Of a stretch of 12,837 nt of DNA, positions 1 to 7,356 are shown piece by piece (position 1 is the first letter of the stretch; the number at the start of each line of letters is the position of its first letter). Where the stretch lies: assembly GCA_003647375.1 (NCBI GenBank), contig QMMS01000109.1:1-12837 (forward strand), in the 5' to 3' direction. Origin of the DNA: Deltaproteobacteria bacterium (GTDB taxonomy: Bacteria > Desulfobacterota > Desulfobacteria > Desulfobacterales > B30-G6). Under the pieces are notes generated by a model. That model did no database searches. It worked only from the letters and a program-made list of their open reading frames with translations, and was not told the origin of the DNA. Position numbers and translations under genes: made by a program.

Positions 1-44
1 AAAATTGGAAAACGTGATAAGCTCTCAACAAACAAAGGAACAAC

Positions 45-455
45 ATGCAAGGTAAGCTTTTAAATAAAAACCTCATGGTAGCTATTCTAATTTGTGTGAT
101 CTGTCTTCCAATCAGTGGAACGGCGGTTTCTATGGAAAATCCGGATTTCAAGGCAATTGTCGGAGAATGGGTTCGGCCTGACGGAGGGTATGTCATCCGC
201 GTTCTGAACGTCCTGCAAAACGGCACTGTTGATGTGGGGTATTTCAATCCCGACCCAATCAATGTTTCTGAAGCGAGGGTTTCCCTGTGGAAGGGGCTGG
301 TGAAGCTGGTTATCAAATTACAGGACAAGGGATATCCTGGATCGACATATACCCTTTACTACTATACTGAAAAAGATGCCCTGGCTGGTTTCTACTATCA
401 AGCTGCAGTTGGACAGACCTATGAAGTGGTATTTATCAGGAAACCGGGCAGGTGA
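45..455 (+). CDS. Small secreted protein of unknown function, first gene of the bc-complex operon
   Basis: This 136-residue protein has a hydrophobic N-terminal segment (about residues 8-28) that looks like a signal peptide or anchor, so the rest is probably periplasmic. The mature part has no cysteines, hence no heme or Fe-S site. It has a compact core with the patterns GEWVRPDGGYVIRV (41-54), YFNPDPINV (66-74), GYPGSTYTLYYY (96-107) and FYYQAA (116-121). I recall this combination from unnamed conserved bacterial proteins but cannot attach a function. The start is supported by AAAGGAA at 34-40, five bases before the ATG. The stop overlaps the GTG start of the cytochrome b gene (bases GTGA, 452-455), which indicates translational coupling. 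An accessory or assembly role for the bc complex is inferred from position only. Confidence 0.8.
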   Translation: MQGKLLNKNLMVAILICVICLPISGTAVSMENPDFKAIVGEWVRPDGGYVIRVLNVLQNGTVDVGYFNPDPINVSEARVSLWKGLVKLVIKLQDKGYPGSTYTLYYYTEKDALAGFYYQAAVGQTYEVVFIRKPGR

Positions 456-1819
456 AACACGTTAACAGCATAATCGGACGTGTTAGACGCTCGATTTTTT
501 CCGATCCAATCATTCCGAGGGATGAATCGGAGCGTAAACGATTTTTGAGGCGAGTCCTGCTGCTGCATTTTCGCCCTTCCACCGTACCCGATAAAACATT
601 GCGGTTTTCCTTGACCTGGGGTTTAGGGGGTATGGCGGTTGTCCTCGTGTTGCTTCAGATCAGCACCGGTGTATTGCTCAAATTCGTCTACGAGCCCACA
701 ACAATTGCTGCCTATTCATCCATTCAGACCTTGATCCATGACGTGCCTTTTGGCCGTCTCATGAGAAACCTGCACCACTGGTGTGCTCACCTGTTGGTAC
801 TCATCATCGTGCTTCACATGCTGCGGGTTTTTTTTACCGGCGCATTTCATCCGCCTCGCCAGTTTAACTGGATTATCGGCTTTATGATGTTCGGCACTAT
901 TTTGGCCGCTAATTTTACCGGGTACCTGCTCCCGTGGGATCAACTGGCTTACTGGGCCGTAACGGTATCCACGGGTATGCTTGAATACTGGCCCTGGATC
1001 GGATACCTTTTTCAAGGTGTGATCCTGGACGGCGCTGACATCGGCCCCGCTACATTGAGGTTCTTTTTTGCCGTTCACACAGCAATCGTTCCCATCATCC
1101 TGTTATTGCTCATGGGGTTCCACTTCTGGCGTATTCGAAAAGCCGGCGGCCTGGTTATTCCCAGACAGCCCGAAGAGGCATCCATATCGCATCCAAGCCG
1201 AATCCCGACCATCCCGAATCTTATTCTGCGTGAAATGGTTGTTGCAACAACCCTTATCGCTGTTGTGATGGTGTGGTCCGTACTTGTAAACGCACCGCTG
1301 GCAGATCCGGCCAACCCGGGGTTGAGCCCCAACCCCACCAAGGCACCATGGTATTTTGCTGGTCTGCAGGAAATGCTGATGCACTTCCACCCCGTCTTTG
1401 CGGTCTGTATTATCCCGCTGATGGTGGGACTGGTTTTTCTGGCGATACCCTATCTGAAATATGAATCCGATACCGGTGGTGTATGGTTCGTGTCTCGAGT
1501 TGGACGAAAGACAGGAATGATGGCTGCCGTTATCGCTTTACTGGTAACACCACTCTTGATTCTGACAAGTGAAAAGCTGATGGCGCCCGGGCGAGAAGTA
1601 TCAGCGATGCCGTCTTTTTTTATGAGCGGCTTGTTACCCTTGGTTTTACTGTTTGTTATCACCGGTGTTTTTATCTGGTTCATCAGAAAACGATATTCCG
1701 TTTCCAGCAATGAATCGATTCAGGCGGTGTTCATCTTGATTTTGACCGCCTTTGTCGTCCTGACGATGACGGGTATCTGGTTCAGGGGAGAAGGGATGAT
1801 ACTGAAGGTGCCCTGGTAG
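452..1819 (+). CDS. Cytochrome b subunit of a quinol-oxidising bc-type complex (b6-type heme spacing)
   Basis: This 455-residue membrane protein carries both halves of cytochrome b in one chain. Heme-ligand histidines are H108 and H122 in the second helix (NLHHWCAH through LHMLRVFFTG), and H209 and H224 in the fourth. The 14-residue gap between the second pair is the b6/b6f spacing rather than the 13 of mitochondrial-type proteins. GYLLPWDQLAYWAV (157-170) is the conserved stretch after helix C. The quinol-oxidation motif usually written PEWY reads APWY here (298-301, KAPWYFAGLQEM). About nine hydrophobic helices are visible, one more than in mitochondrial cytochrome b, with an additional helix near 423-444. 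The start is GTG, overlapping the previous stop. Together with the Rieske protein it should oxidise (mena)quinol at the cytoplasmic membrane and pass electrons to the neighbouring cytochrome c. The family assignment is secure; the quinone type is inferred. Confidence 0.95.
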   Translation: MKHVNSIIGRVRRSIFSDPIIPRDESERKRFLRRVLLLHFRPSTVPDKTLRFSLTWGLGGMAVVLVLLQISTGVLLKFVYEPTTIAAYSSIQTLIHDVPFGRLMRNLHHWCAHLLVLIIVLHMLRVFFTGAFHPPRQFNWIIGFMMFGTILAANFTGYLLPWDQLAYWAVTVSTGMLEYWPWIGYLFQGVILDGADIGPATLRFFFAVHTAIVPIILLLLMGFHFWRIRKAGGLVIPRQPEEASISHPSRIPTIPNLILREMVVATTLIAVVMVWSVLVNAPLADPANPGLSPNPTKAPWYFAGLQEMLMHFHPVFAVCIIPLMVGLVFLAIPYLKYESDTGGVWFVSRVGRKTGMMAAVIALLVTPLLILTSEKLMAPGREVSAMPSFFMSGLLPLVLLFVITGVFIWFIRKRYSVSSNESIQAVFILILTAFVVLTMTGIWFRGEGMILKVPW

Positions 1820-1841
1820 ACATCATGAAAAGGGAAACAGC

Positions 1842-2369
1842 GTGATAAAAAAACCAAACCCTGAAAAAGGAAAAGATAGTGTACCCCCACGTCGAAAATT
1901 CTTAAATAAACTATGGGCGTTTCTCGGGATCGTTGCCTTGGCAGAGTTTATTTGGGTGGTTTTATCCTATTTTAAGCCGATCCGGAACCAGGAGGCAAGG
2001 GGTGAGTTCGGTGGGCGTATAATGGCTGGTACCGTGGGGAGCTTTCTACCCAATTCTGTGACAGCTTTTCCCCGGGGACATTTCTACCTGGCTTGTCTGA
2101 AAGATGGTGGTTTTATGGCTATCCATCGGAAGTGCACACATCTGGGCTGTACCGTGCCCTGGGTTGAAAAGGAGCAACAGTTTATCTGTCCTTGTCATTC
2201 ATCGGCCTTCGATATTCAGGGAGATGTAATCCGCTCACCCGCAAACCGGGCCTTGGATATTTTTTCTGTCGTTATTGAAAACAATGTGGTTTTTGTCGAT
2301 ACCGGTCAGGCCTTTCGGCGAAACGAATTCAGACCGGAACAGGTGGTTTATCCTGACAAGAAAATTTAG
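1842..2369 (+). CDS. Rieske [2Fe-2S] iron-sulfur protein of the bc-type complex
   Basis: This 175-residue protein has a membrane anchor at about 24-44, preceded by RRKFLNK (17-23), a twin-arginine-like signal as is usual for Rieske proteins exported with their cluster. The cluster motifs are CTHLGC (98-103) and CPCHSS (116-121). By family knowledge C98, H100, C116 and H119 bind the cluster and C103/C118 form the disulfide. The globular domain faces the periplasm and carries electrons from the quinol site of cytochrome b to the c-type subunit. The GTG start at 1842 is supported by AGGGA at 1831-1835, six bases upstream. An ATG at 1825 is out of frame and stops at once. The gene lies 22 bp after cytochrome b and 12 bp before the multiheme cytochrome. 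The order b then Rieske is the reverse of the common Rieske-b order. Confidence 0.95.
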   Translation: MIKKPNPEKGKDSVPPRRKFLNKLWAFLGIVALAEFIWVVLSYFKPIRNQEARGEFGGRIMAGTVGSFLPNSVTAFPRGHFYLACLKDGGFMAIHRKCTHLGCTVPWVEKEQQFICPCHSSAFDIQGDVIRSPANRALDIFSVVIENNVVFVDTGQAFRRNEFRPEQVVYPDKKI

Positions 2370-2381
2370 ATAGAACATTTA

Positions 2382-4697
2382 ATGATGAATTCAGAATCTC
2401 TCATAACCTGGAAAATAGCAGGGCTGATTTCGACGCTGGTCGTCATCCTTTCGGTTCCCCTGTACCTGATGCAAGAGCGTCAACGAATCGAGGATGCAAG
2501 GGAGATACGTTTGAAACCTGAAGCCGTTTTTGTCGGCAGTAACCAATGCCGGTCCTGCCACAAGCCGGAATTTGACAAATGGCAGCAATCCCATCATCGT
2601 ATGGCCATGGCCGTGGCCACGGCAGAAACGGTTCTCGGTGATTTTACAAATGCCGAGTTCGAACATTATAGTGTGACAACACGTTTCTTCATGAAGGAGG
2701 ACAAGTATTTTGTTCGTACCCCTGGCCCGGATGGCACTCTTGAAGAGTTTCCAATAACCCACACTTTTGGATGGTACCCTCTGCAACAGTACCTGGTGCC
2801 GTTTCAAGGCGGGCGGTTGCAGTGCCTTCCCATTGCATGGGATGTTGAAAAAAAAGAATGGTACCATCTTTATCCGGATACGCCACCTGATCCCGACGAC
2901 TGGCTATACTGGACCAATCAGAGTCAAAACTGGAACGGCATGTGTGCCGAATGCCATTCAACGGATTTGAAGAAAAACTATGATATGGCCACCGACAGCT
3001 ACCAGACCACATGGTCCGAGATCAGTGTTGGCTGTGAGGCATGTCATGGACCGGGATCCAATCATGTCCGGTGGGCGGAATTGCCGGAAATGGGTCGGCC
3101 TGTAATTGAAAACGATGCACTGACTGTTCGAACCGGCGACATGACATCCCAGCAGCAGATCGAACTCTGCGCACCATGTCATGCCCGGCGCATGTCGCTG
3201 GAAGACAACATTCACAGTCATGCTGATTTTCTGGACTACGGTATTCCTCAACTGCTCAACCCGGGAATGTACTTTGCAGACGGCCAAATCCTGGAGGAAG
3301 TATATGTTTACGGGTCGTTCATGCAGAGTAAAATGTATGCTCGGGAAATTCGATGCAGTGACTGTCATGACATTCACAGCATCTTTCGGATCAAGAAAGG
3401 AAACGACCTGTGCCTGCAGTGCCACAAGGGCGCTGTTTACGACACCAAAGCGCATCATTTCCATAAGGAAAAAGGGGAAATAGGAGACCCTATACAAACA
3501 CAAGACGGCCGTGTACTCTTTGATGTGGGAACCGGTGCATCCTGCGAGCAGTGTCACATGCCCGGACGAAAGTATATGGGTGTTGACTACCGTCCCGATC
3601 ACAGTTTTCGCATACCTCGTCCCGATCTGACCCTGAAAATAGGCACACCCAATGCGTGTAACAGATGCCATGTTGAGAAAACAGCTCAGTGGTCAATGGA
3701 ATCCATGTCAAAATGGTACGGGCAGAAAAAACGGCCACATTACGGAACCATTCTTAACGCAGGACGACTCCGGAAGGGAGATGCTCTGGAGGATCTCGTA
3801 CGACTGGCCGAAGACCGGCTTTATCCGACCGTTGTGCGTGCTACCGCGCTATCACTCCTGGGATCGTACCCATCGGAGAAGAGCCATTCAGCCGTGAACA
3901 GGGCATTGACTGATGAAACATCACTCATGCGTCACACAGCGGTACAACACTTGCGTGAAGTTGATATGGACCGTTTGTTGAGTAGGTTGTCACCGTTGCT
4001 CTACGATCCTGTAAAAGCTGTCAGGGCTGAGGCTGCCAGGCAACTGGTGACCGCTTCCCCAAGCAGTATGCCCTCAGATGTTCGCAAGCAATTTGAAAAA
4101 GCTTTTCTGGAATACCAACAAGCTTTGGAACGGACAGCCGATTTTGCAGCTTCACGACTCAACCTGGGTAACGTGTCTGCAGAACTGGGGAAAAATGAAC
4201 CGGCAATAAAACACTATCAAAAGGCGATTGATATTGACCAGGAATTTTTCCCGGCCAAGGTGAATATGGCCATGCTATACAATCGACAGGGAAAGCATCA
4301 GGCAGCGGAAAAGCTTTTTAAGGAAGTCGTAACAGCCCACCCGGAGCAGCATGAAGCAGCCTATTCATTGGGCCTGTTGCTGGCGGAGATGAAAAAAATC
4401 GATCAAGCGGCAGTCTATTTACGACAAGCAGCGAAGGGGTTGCCTGAACGTGCCAGAATTCATTATAACCTTGGTATCCTGTTGCAACAGATTGATCAGG
4501 ACAGCGAAGCCGAATCCGCTCTCCAGAGGGCGCTTTTCATTGAACCGGACAATCCTGCGTATCTGTATGCACTGGCTGTATTTTATTTACAACGGCAGCA
4601 GTTTGAAGAAGCAAAACCTTTAGCCGAACGCCTGACTGACTATCCGTCATCCAGATCAACAGGCCGACAAATGTTGGAAATTATCAAGCAACAGTGA
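2382..4697 (+). CDS. Membrane-anchored eight-heme cytochrome c with HEAT-like and TPR repeats
   Basis: This 771-residue protein starts with one hydrophobic segment (about 8-30), probably an uncleaved signal anchor with the bulk in the periplasm. Eight CXXCH heme sites are present: residues 56-60, 188-192, 218-222, 263-267, 325-329, 344-348, 388-392 and 426-430. The spacing recalls cytochrome c554/NrfA-related multiheme proteins, but I see no CXXCK site typical of NrfA. Residues about 465-560 form HEAT-like helical repeats (LVRLAEDRLYPTVVRATAL, then VKAVRAEAARQL). Residues about 570-755 form at least four TPR units (AIKHYQKAIDIDQ, AAEKLFKEVV, AAVYLRQAAK, AESALQRALFIEP). The gene follows the Rieske gene by 12 bp, so it probably receives electrons from the complex in place of cytochrome c1 and may bind a partner through the TPR part. 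The start could equally be the ATG at 2385; neither has a clear ribosome site. Confidence 0.92.
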   Translation: MMNSESLITWKIAGLISTLVVILSVPLYLMQERQRIEDAREIRLKPEAVFVGSNQCRSCHKPEFDKWQQSHHRMAMAVATAETVLGDFTNAEFEHYSVTTRFFMKEDKYFVRTPGPDGTLEEFPITHTFGWYPLQQYLVPFQGGRLQCLPIAWDVEKKEWYHLYPDTPPDPDDWLYWTNQSQNWNGMCAECHSTDLKKNYDMATDSYQTTWSEISVGCEACHGPGSNHVRWAELPEMGRPVIENDALTVRTGDMTSQQQIELCAPCHARRMSLEDNIHSHADFLDYGIPQLLNPGMYFADGQILEEVYVYGSFMQSKMYAREIRCSDCHDIHSIFRIKKGNDLCLQCHKGAVYDTKAHHFHKEKGEIGDPIQTQDGRVLFDVGTGASCEQCHMPGRKYMGVDYRPDHSFRIPRPDLTLKIGTPNACNRCHVEKTAQWSMESMSKWYGQKKRPHYGTILNAGRLRKGDALEDLVRLAEDRLYPTVVRATALSLLGSYPSEKSHSAVNRALTDETSLMRHTAVQHLREVDMDRLLSRLSPLLYDPVKAVRAEAARQLVTASPSSMPSDVRKQFEKAFLEYQQALERTADFAASRLNLGNVSAELGKNEPAIKHYQKAIDIDQEFFPAKVNMAMLYNRQGKHQAAEKLFKEVVTAHPEQHEAAYSLGLLLAEMKKIDQAAVYLRQAAKGLPERARIHYNLGILLQQIDQDSEAESALQRALFIEPDNPAYLYALAVFYLQRQQFEEAKPLAERLTDYPSSRSTGRQMLEIIKQQ

Positions 4698-4712
4698 CGT
4701 ATTTGTACGATT

Positions 4713-4813
4713 TTATCCGCCTTCGCAGAATACCACGGGCTTGCCCGTGGATGAATGCAAAAGCAAAGGTTAATTGCTACGGCGCGATGTCACCCCTAAG
4801 GCAAGGCGGATAA
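4713..4813. repeat. Palindromic intergenic element A with nested hairpins
   Basis: Two perfect 11-bp arms, TTATCCGCCTT (4713-4723) and AAGGCGGATAA (4803-4813), enclose a second, perfect 8-bp hairpin, CCACGGGC (4733-4740) and GCCCGTGG (4743-4750), with a two-base loop. The layout is that of a REP- or MITE-like folded repeat. It starts 16 bp after the stop of the eight-heme cytochrome, so it may act as an mRNA 3' end structure. No T-run follows either stem, so it is not a standard intrinsic terminator. Whether it recurs in the genome cannot be seen from this window. Confidence 0.6.
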
Positions 4814-4836
4814 CCGCATAAAACAAACGTCCGGTT

Positions 4837-4863
4837 AACTTGATAAACTTGACAAACTTGATA
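4837..4863. repeat. Three tandem 9-bp units upstream of the MipA/OmpV gene
   Basis: AACTTGATA, AACTTGACA and AACTTGATA follow one another at 4837-4845, 4846-4854 and 4855-4863. Similar period-9 arrays occur at 9373-9408 and 11810-11854, so this is probably a repeat family, although its closeness to the next gene (about 113 bp before the start) would also fit a row of operator sites. The middle unit contains TTGACA, which matches a -35 box, but no good -10 box lies 16-18 bp downstream; a weak alternative is TTGATA (4858-4863) with TATAGA (4879-4884), only 15 bp apart. The rest of 4814-4976 shows nothing else I can name. Confidence 0.6.
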
Positions 4864-4976
4864 AATGATACCATTTTGTATAGATATTTAAACCTGAACT
4901 GAGCGATTTTTCCTGAAAAGAAGAAGGTGCCCTAATACAAAAAACATTGATGAAACCAATCAGAGGAGGAGCACGG

Positions 4977-5747
4977 ATGAAATTAAGAAAACGACTAATT
5001 GGGTTTTTAATGCTGCTGGCGATGTTCTGCTTAACAGCGCCTGTGGTACAGGCTGCAAGTGTATCTGTCGGTGGCGGTGTGGGACTCACCCCCGACTATG
5101 AAGGTTCAGAAGACTACAAGGTGGTTCCAGTCCCCGTTGCCGATGTCAAATTTGACAACGGGATGTTTATGAAATTATTTGGATTGAACTTCAGAGCCAA
5201 CCTGGTTCCGGGCGGCATGTGGCAATTGGGTCCGGTGGTCAATTATCGTGGGGCGCGCGAAGATGTGGAAAACGATGCCGTAGATGATATGAAAGACGTG
5301 GACGGTACCAGTGAGTTGGGCATCTTTGGGGGTTATACGTACAATAAATGGTTTGTTTCTCTGGAACTTTTGTCCGATATGGGCGATGCGCACGATGGGT
5401 GGTATTCCAAGCTGAAAGGTGGCTACAACTGGGTCATAGATAAACGCGTGACCCTTTCAATCGGGGCCTCCGCTACCTATGCCGACGATGACTACATGCA
5501 AACCTATTTTGGCGTCAGTAACAAGGATTCGCGGCGCAGTGGTCTGAAGGACTACAATGCCGACGCAGGTATCAAAGATGTCGGTATTAATCTGGGTTTG
5601 AACTGGGTATTTACCCAGAACTGGAGCGCCAGGGGTATCGTCAGTTATACCCAATTGCTTGGCGATGCGAGTGATGACAGTCCCGTCGTGGATGAAGGGG
5701 ATGAAGGTCAACTTTTTACCACAGTCATGGCCGTATACAGTTTTTAA
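4977..5747 (+). CDS. MipA/OmpV-family outer-membrane beta-barrel protein
   Basis: The chosen start at 4977 has an excellent ribosome site, AGGAGGA (4964-4970), six bases upstream, and gives 256 residues. An in-frame ATG 30 bp earlier at 4947 lacks one. Residues 1-26 form a classic signal peptide (KLRKR, then a hydrophobic core ending VVQA before ASVSVGGG). The mature part begins VGGGVGLTPDYEGSEDYK, the hallmark opening of the MipA/OmpV family, and continues as alternating amphipathic strands with Asp- and Gly-rich turns. It ends in VYSF; a terminal phenylalanine is the usual signal for the BAM barrel-insertion machinery. Family members are linked to peptidoglycan-synthesis scaffolding (MipA) or are outer-membrane proteins of unclear role (OmpV). 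A specific function is not predictable here. It appears to be a single-gene unit, closed by the strong hairpin at 5817-5861. Confidence 0.9.
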   Translation: MKLRKRLIGFLMLLAMFCLTAPVVQAASVSVGGGVGLTPDYEGSEDYKVVPVPVADVKFDNGMFMKLFGLNFRANLVPGGMWQLGPVVNYRGAREDVENDAVDDMKDVDGTSELGIFGGYTYNKWFVSLELLSDMGDAHDGWYSKLKGGYNWVIDKRVTLSIGASATYADDDYMQTYFGVSNKDSRRSGLKDYNADAGIKDVGINLGLNWVFTQNWSARGIVSYTQLLGDASDDSPVVDEGDEGQLFTTVMAVYSF

Positions 5748-5778
5748 CAAGTGCGCGAATCCTTAGTCCATCGATTCG

Positions 5779-5798
5779 TAAATACGGTCACGTATTTA
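5779..5798. other. Short hairpin after the MipA/OmpV gene
   Basis: TAAATACG (5779-5786) and CGTATTTA (5791-5798) form a perfect 8-bp stem with a GTCA loop. The stem shares the word AAATACG with the larger terminator 20 bp downstream, so one may be a partial copy of the other. It has no T-run of its own and may simply protect the mRNA end. Confidence 0.45.
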
Positions 5799-5816
5799 TA
5801 CACTTAGATAAAACCA

Positions 5817-5861
5817 AAAAAAATACGGGGCTTCTGTCGAACAGAAGTCCCGTATTTTTTT
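5817..5861. terminator. Strong bidirectional intrinsic terminator
   Basis: AAAAAAATACGGG (5817-5829) pairs fully with 5849-5861. A G-T wobble at 5830/5848 follows, then CTTCTGT (5831-5837) pairs with ACAGAAG (5841-5847) around a CGA loop. The 21-pair stem has seven Ts at its 3' end on either strand. It lies between the plus-strand MipA/OmpV gene and the minus-strand ATPase, and therefore can stop transcription converging from both sides. Confidence 0.9.
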
Positions 5862-5878
5862 GAGCAAGGTATGGTGCC

Positions 5879-5934
5879 ATAAGCGGTGGCATACCGGCAG
5901 GGGAGACTGGCGGTTATCGGGAAAGTAAGTCCTT
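5879..5934. repeat. Relic copy of the dacB 3' end (repeat R1)
   Basis: This 56-bp stretch aligns without gaps to 7301-7356, where it covers the last seven codons, the stop and the downstream flank of dacB. Seven positions differ and all seven are transitions. Weaker similarity with small indels (ATTC, TAG and TGTTGC blocks) carries on to about 5960. Read on the minus strand, R1 still contains the codons for KDLLSR and a stop. It ends about 10-35 bp short of the ATPase stop codon, so the ATPase gene sits between R1 and R2. Confidence 0.8.
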
Positions 5935-5969
5935 ACCCCATTCCCATAGCTGTTGCGGTTAAATTTACT

Positions 5970-7211
5970 TTAAATACATGTCGCAGGGAGTTGTAGTATG
6001 CGCTCAGCAATCAATTGAATTTTATCGCTGTTATTGATCACTAACCCCAACGGAAGGTTGTTATTGTAAACAAAGCTTTTCAATGTTTGAATCCGACGTT
6101 GTTTAATCGTACTACCAAACTTTATCTCAATAGGCAGCGTACCAAACGATCCTTCGAGAATCATATCTATTTCGGCACCATTCCTGGTCCGAAAATAGTA
6201 ATAGTACCAGTTTGCAATTTCAGTTGCCTGAAGCCCTCTGATTATTTCTTCGGAAACAAATGCCTCGAACGAGGTACCTACATTAGGATATTTTAGTAGC
6301 TGATCCCTACTGATAATATTTTGGATAAAATGTGTCAGCCCACTGTCTCGGATATGGCCTTTGGGCATTTTGATGACTGATTTGCTGGTACTGTTTTCAT
6401 AGCTGGGTGTATTTCTCCAGATATAACTACCTGCGGCAATTTGCAGATAATCTCGAATCGCTTTTTCGGAAATATCTAACGATCTTCCGACTTGGGATCG
6501 ATTGATGATAGTCCCGCTAAGTGCGGAGAGCATGGAGATAAAACGTTGATATATAGTTAAATTCAGCCTTGGGAAAAGCATCCTGATATCTCTTTGGACA
6601 TATGTTTGTATATAGTTTTCCATCCAGGTATTAAAAAATCGATCATCATTTTCTAACACAGGCTCAGGGTAACCCCCTTTTAGAAATGTTTGCATCAATT
6701 GATCATGGGATAACTTGGTCTGAATGCCTTTCAAAAATTCTATTGTGGATTGATCTAACTTCCTGTTGAAAATGTTATAAAATTTGGATAGCCCGGATGC
6801 ATATATTTCATTAGTCTTTAATGTCCCCAACTCAACAATACCCACCCTGCCCGCAAGGCTTTCCGAGACACTTTTTATTAAATCAAGGGAACTGGAGCCA
6901 GTTAACAAAAACCGGTTTTTATGTTTTCTGTCACGATCAACCACACCACGTAATTCTTGAAACAAAGCAGGATATCTTTGTGCTTCATCTATGATCAAGG
7001 AGTGAGGATGTTCTTTAATGAAGAATTCAAAATCACTGCTGATAAAATCAAAATCTTTGCCGCGTTCAAGATCAAAGTAGTGCCATTCCGGCCTTATCAT
7101 TTTAGCCAGGGTGGTTTTGCCACACTGCCGAACACCAAGGATTATGACAATCGGAAAATAGGTCAGCAGATCGTTGATTTTTGTCGTCAAATTGCGCTTT
7201 AAATCAGTCAT
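5970..7211 (-). CDS. AAA-type ATPase with C-terminal DUF4143 domain, probably acquired
   Basis: This 413-residue protein has the Walker A motif GVRQCGKTT (26-34), the Walker B segment SLIIDEAQ (71-78) and a sensor-like FLLTGSSS (101-108), which is the AAA_14 arrangement. FLKGGYPEP (177-185) and YVQRDIR (204-210) are typical of the family. A winged-helix-like part follows (about 215-265). The C-terminal DUF4143 part contains NGAEID (344-349) and IEIK (361-364), which resemble the acidic and lysine residues of a PD-(D/E)XK nuclease fold. The biological role of these ATPases is not settled; they are widespread, often solitary and variable between strains. No partner gene lies beside it. By eye the GC content is well below that of its neighbours, and the gene lies between repeats R1 and R2, which suggests horizontal arrival. 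No clear ribosome site precedes the start. Confidence 0.9.
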   Translation of the reverse strand: MTDLKRNLTTKINDLLTYFPIVIILGVRQCGKTTLAKMIRPEWHYFDLERGKDFDFISSDFEFFIKEHPHSLIIDEAQRYPALFQELRGVVDRDRKHKNRFLLTGSSSLDLIKSVSESLAGRVGIVELGTLKTNEIYASGLSKFYNIFNRKLDQSTIEFLKGIQTKLSHDQLMQTFLKGGYPEPVLENDDRFFNTWMENYIQTYVQRDIRMLFPRLNLTIYQRFISMLSALSGTIINRSQVGRSLDISEKAIRDYLQIAAGSYIWRNTPSYENSTSKSVIKMPKGHIRDSGLTHFIQNIISRDQLLKYPNVGTSFEAFVSEEIIRGLQATEIANWYYYYFRTRNGAEIDMILEGSFGTLPIEIKFGSTIKQRRIQTLKSFVYNNNLPLGLVINNSDKIQLIAERILQLPATCI

Positions 7212-7300
7212 ATTCGTTCAATACAGTCGAAATTTACTGGTGTCAAGAGTTTTTTATGGCTGTAATCGGTAAATGGTGAGCGACAAGCCATTAAAAGCTT

Positions 7301-7356
7301 ATAAGTGACAGCATGCCGGCAGGGGAGACCGGCAGTTATCGGGAAAGTAAGTCCTT
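7301..7356. repeat. Repeat R2, the dacB 3' end paired with R1
   Basis: This segment covers the last codons and stop of dacB plus 35 bp beyond it. It matches R1 (5879-5934) at 49 of 56 positions in the same orientation. The distance between the two copies is 1422 bp, just enough for the ATPase gene and its flanks. The stretch 7212-7300 between the ATPase start and R2 holds nothing I recognise. GCCGG and CCGGC words just after the stop (minus strand) could form a small 5-bp hairpin, but there is no T-run. Confidence 0.8.

Noticed and set aside
716..1710. Several open frames of 63-120 codons on both strands inside the cytochrome b gene
   Set aside because: They overlap a gene with clear heme ligands and family motifs, have no family features of their own, and lack ribosome sites.
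2391..3897. Antisense and alternative-frame open frames of up to 237 codons over the eight-heme cytochrome
   Set aside because: Shadows of the real gene; the cysteine-rich patterns come from reading CXXCH codons in other frames.
4733..4750. 8-bp hairpin as an intrinsic terminator of the bc operon
   Set aside because: No T-run follows it on either strand; kept only as part of folded element A.
4849..4884. TTGACA as the -35 box of a MipA/OmpV promoter
   Set aside because: The box is part of the 9-bp tandem array and no acceptable -10 box lies 16-18 bp downstream; the alternative pair has a 15-bp spacer.
4947..4976. Upstream ATG as start of the MipA/OmpV protein
   Set aside because: The ATG at 4977 has a near-perfect ribosome site and gives a standard signal peptide; the earlier one would put extra residues in front of it.
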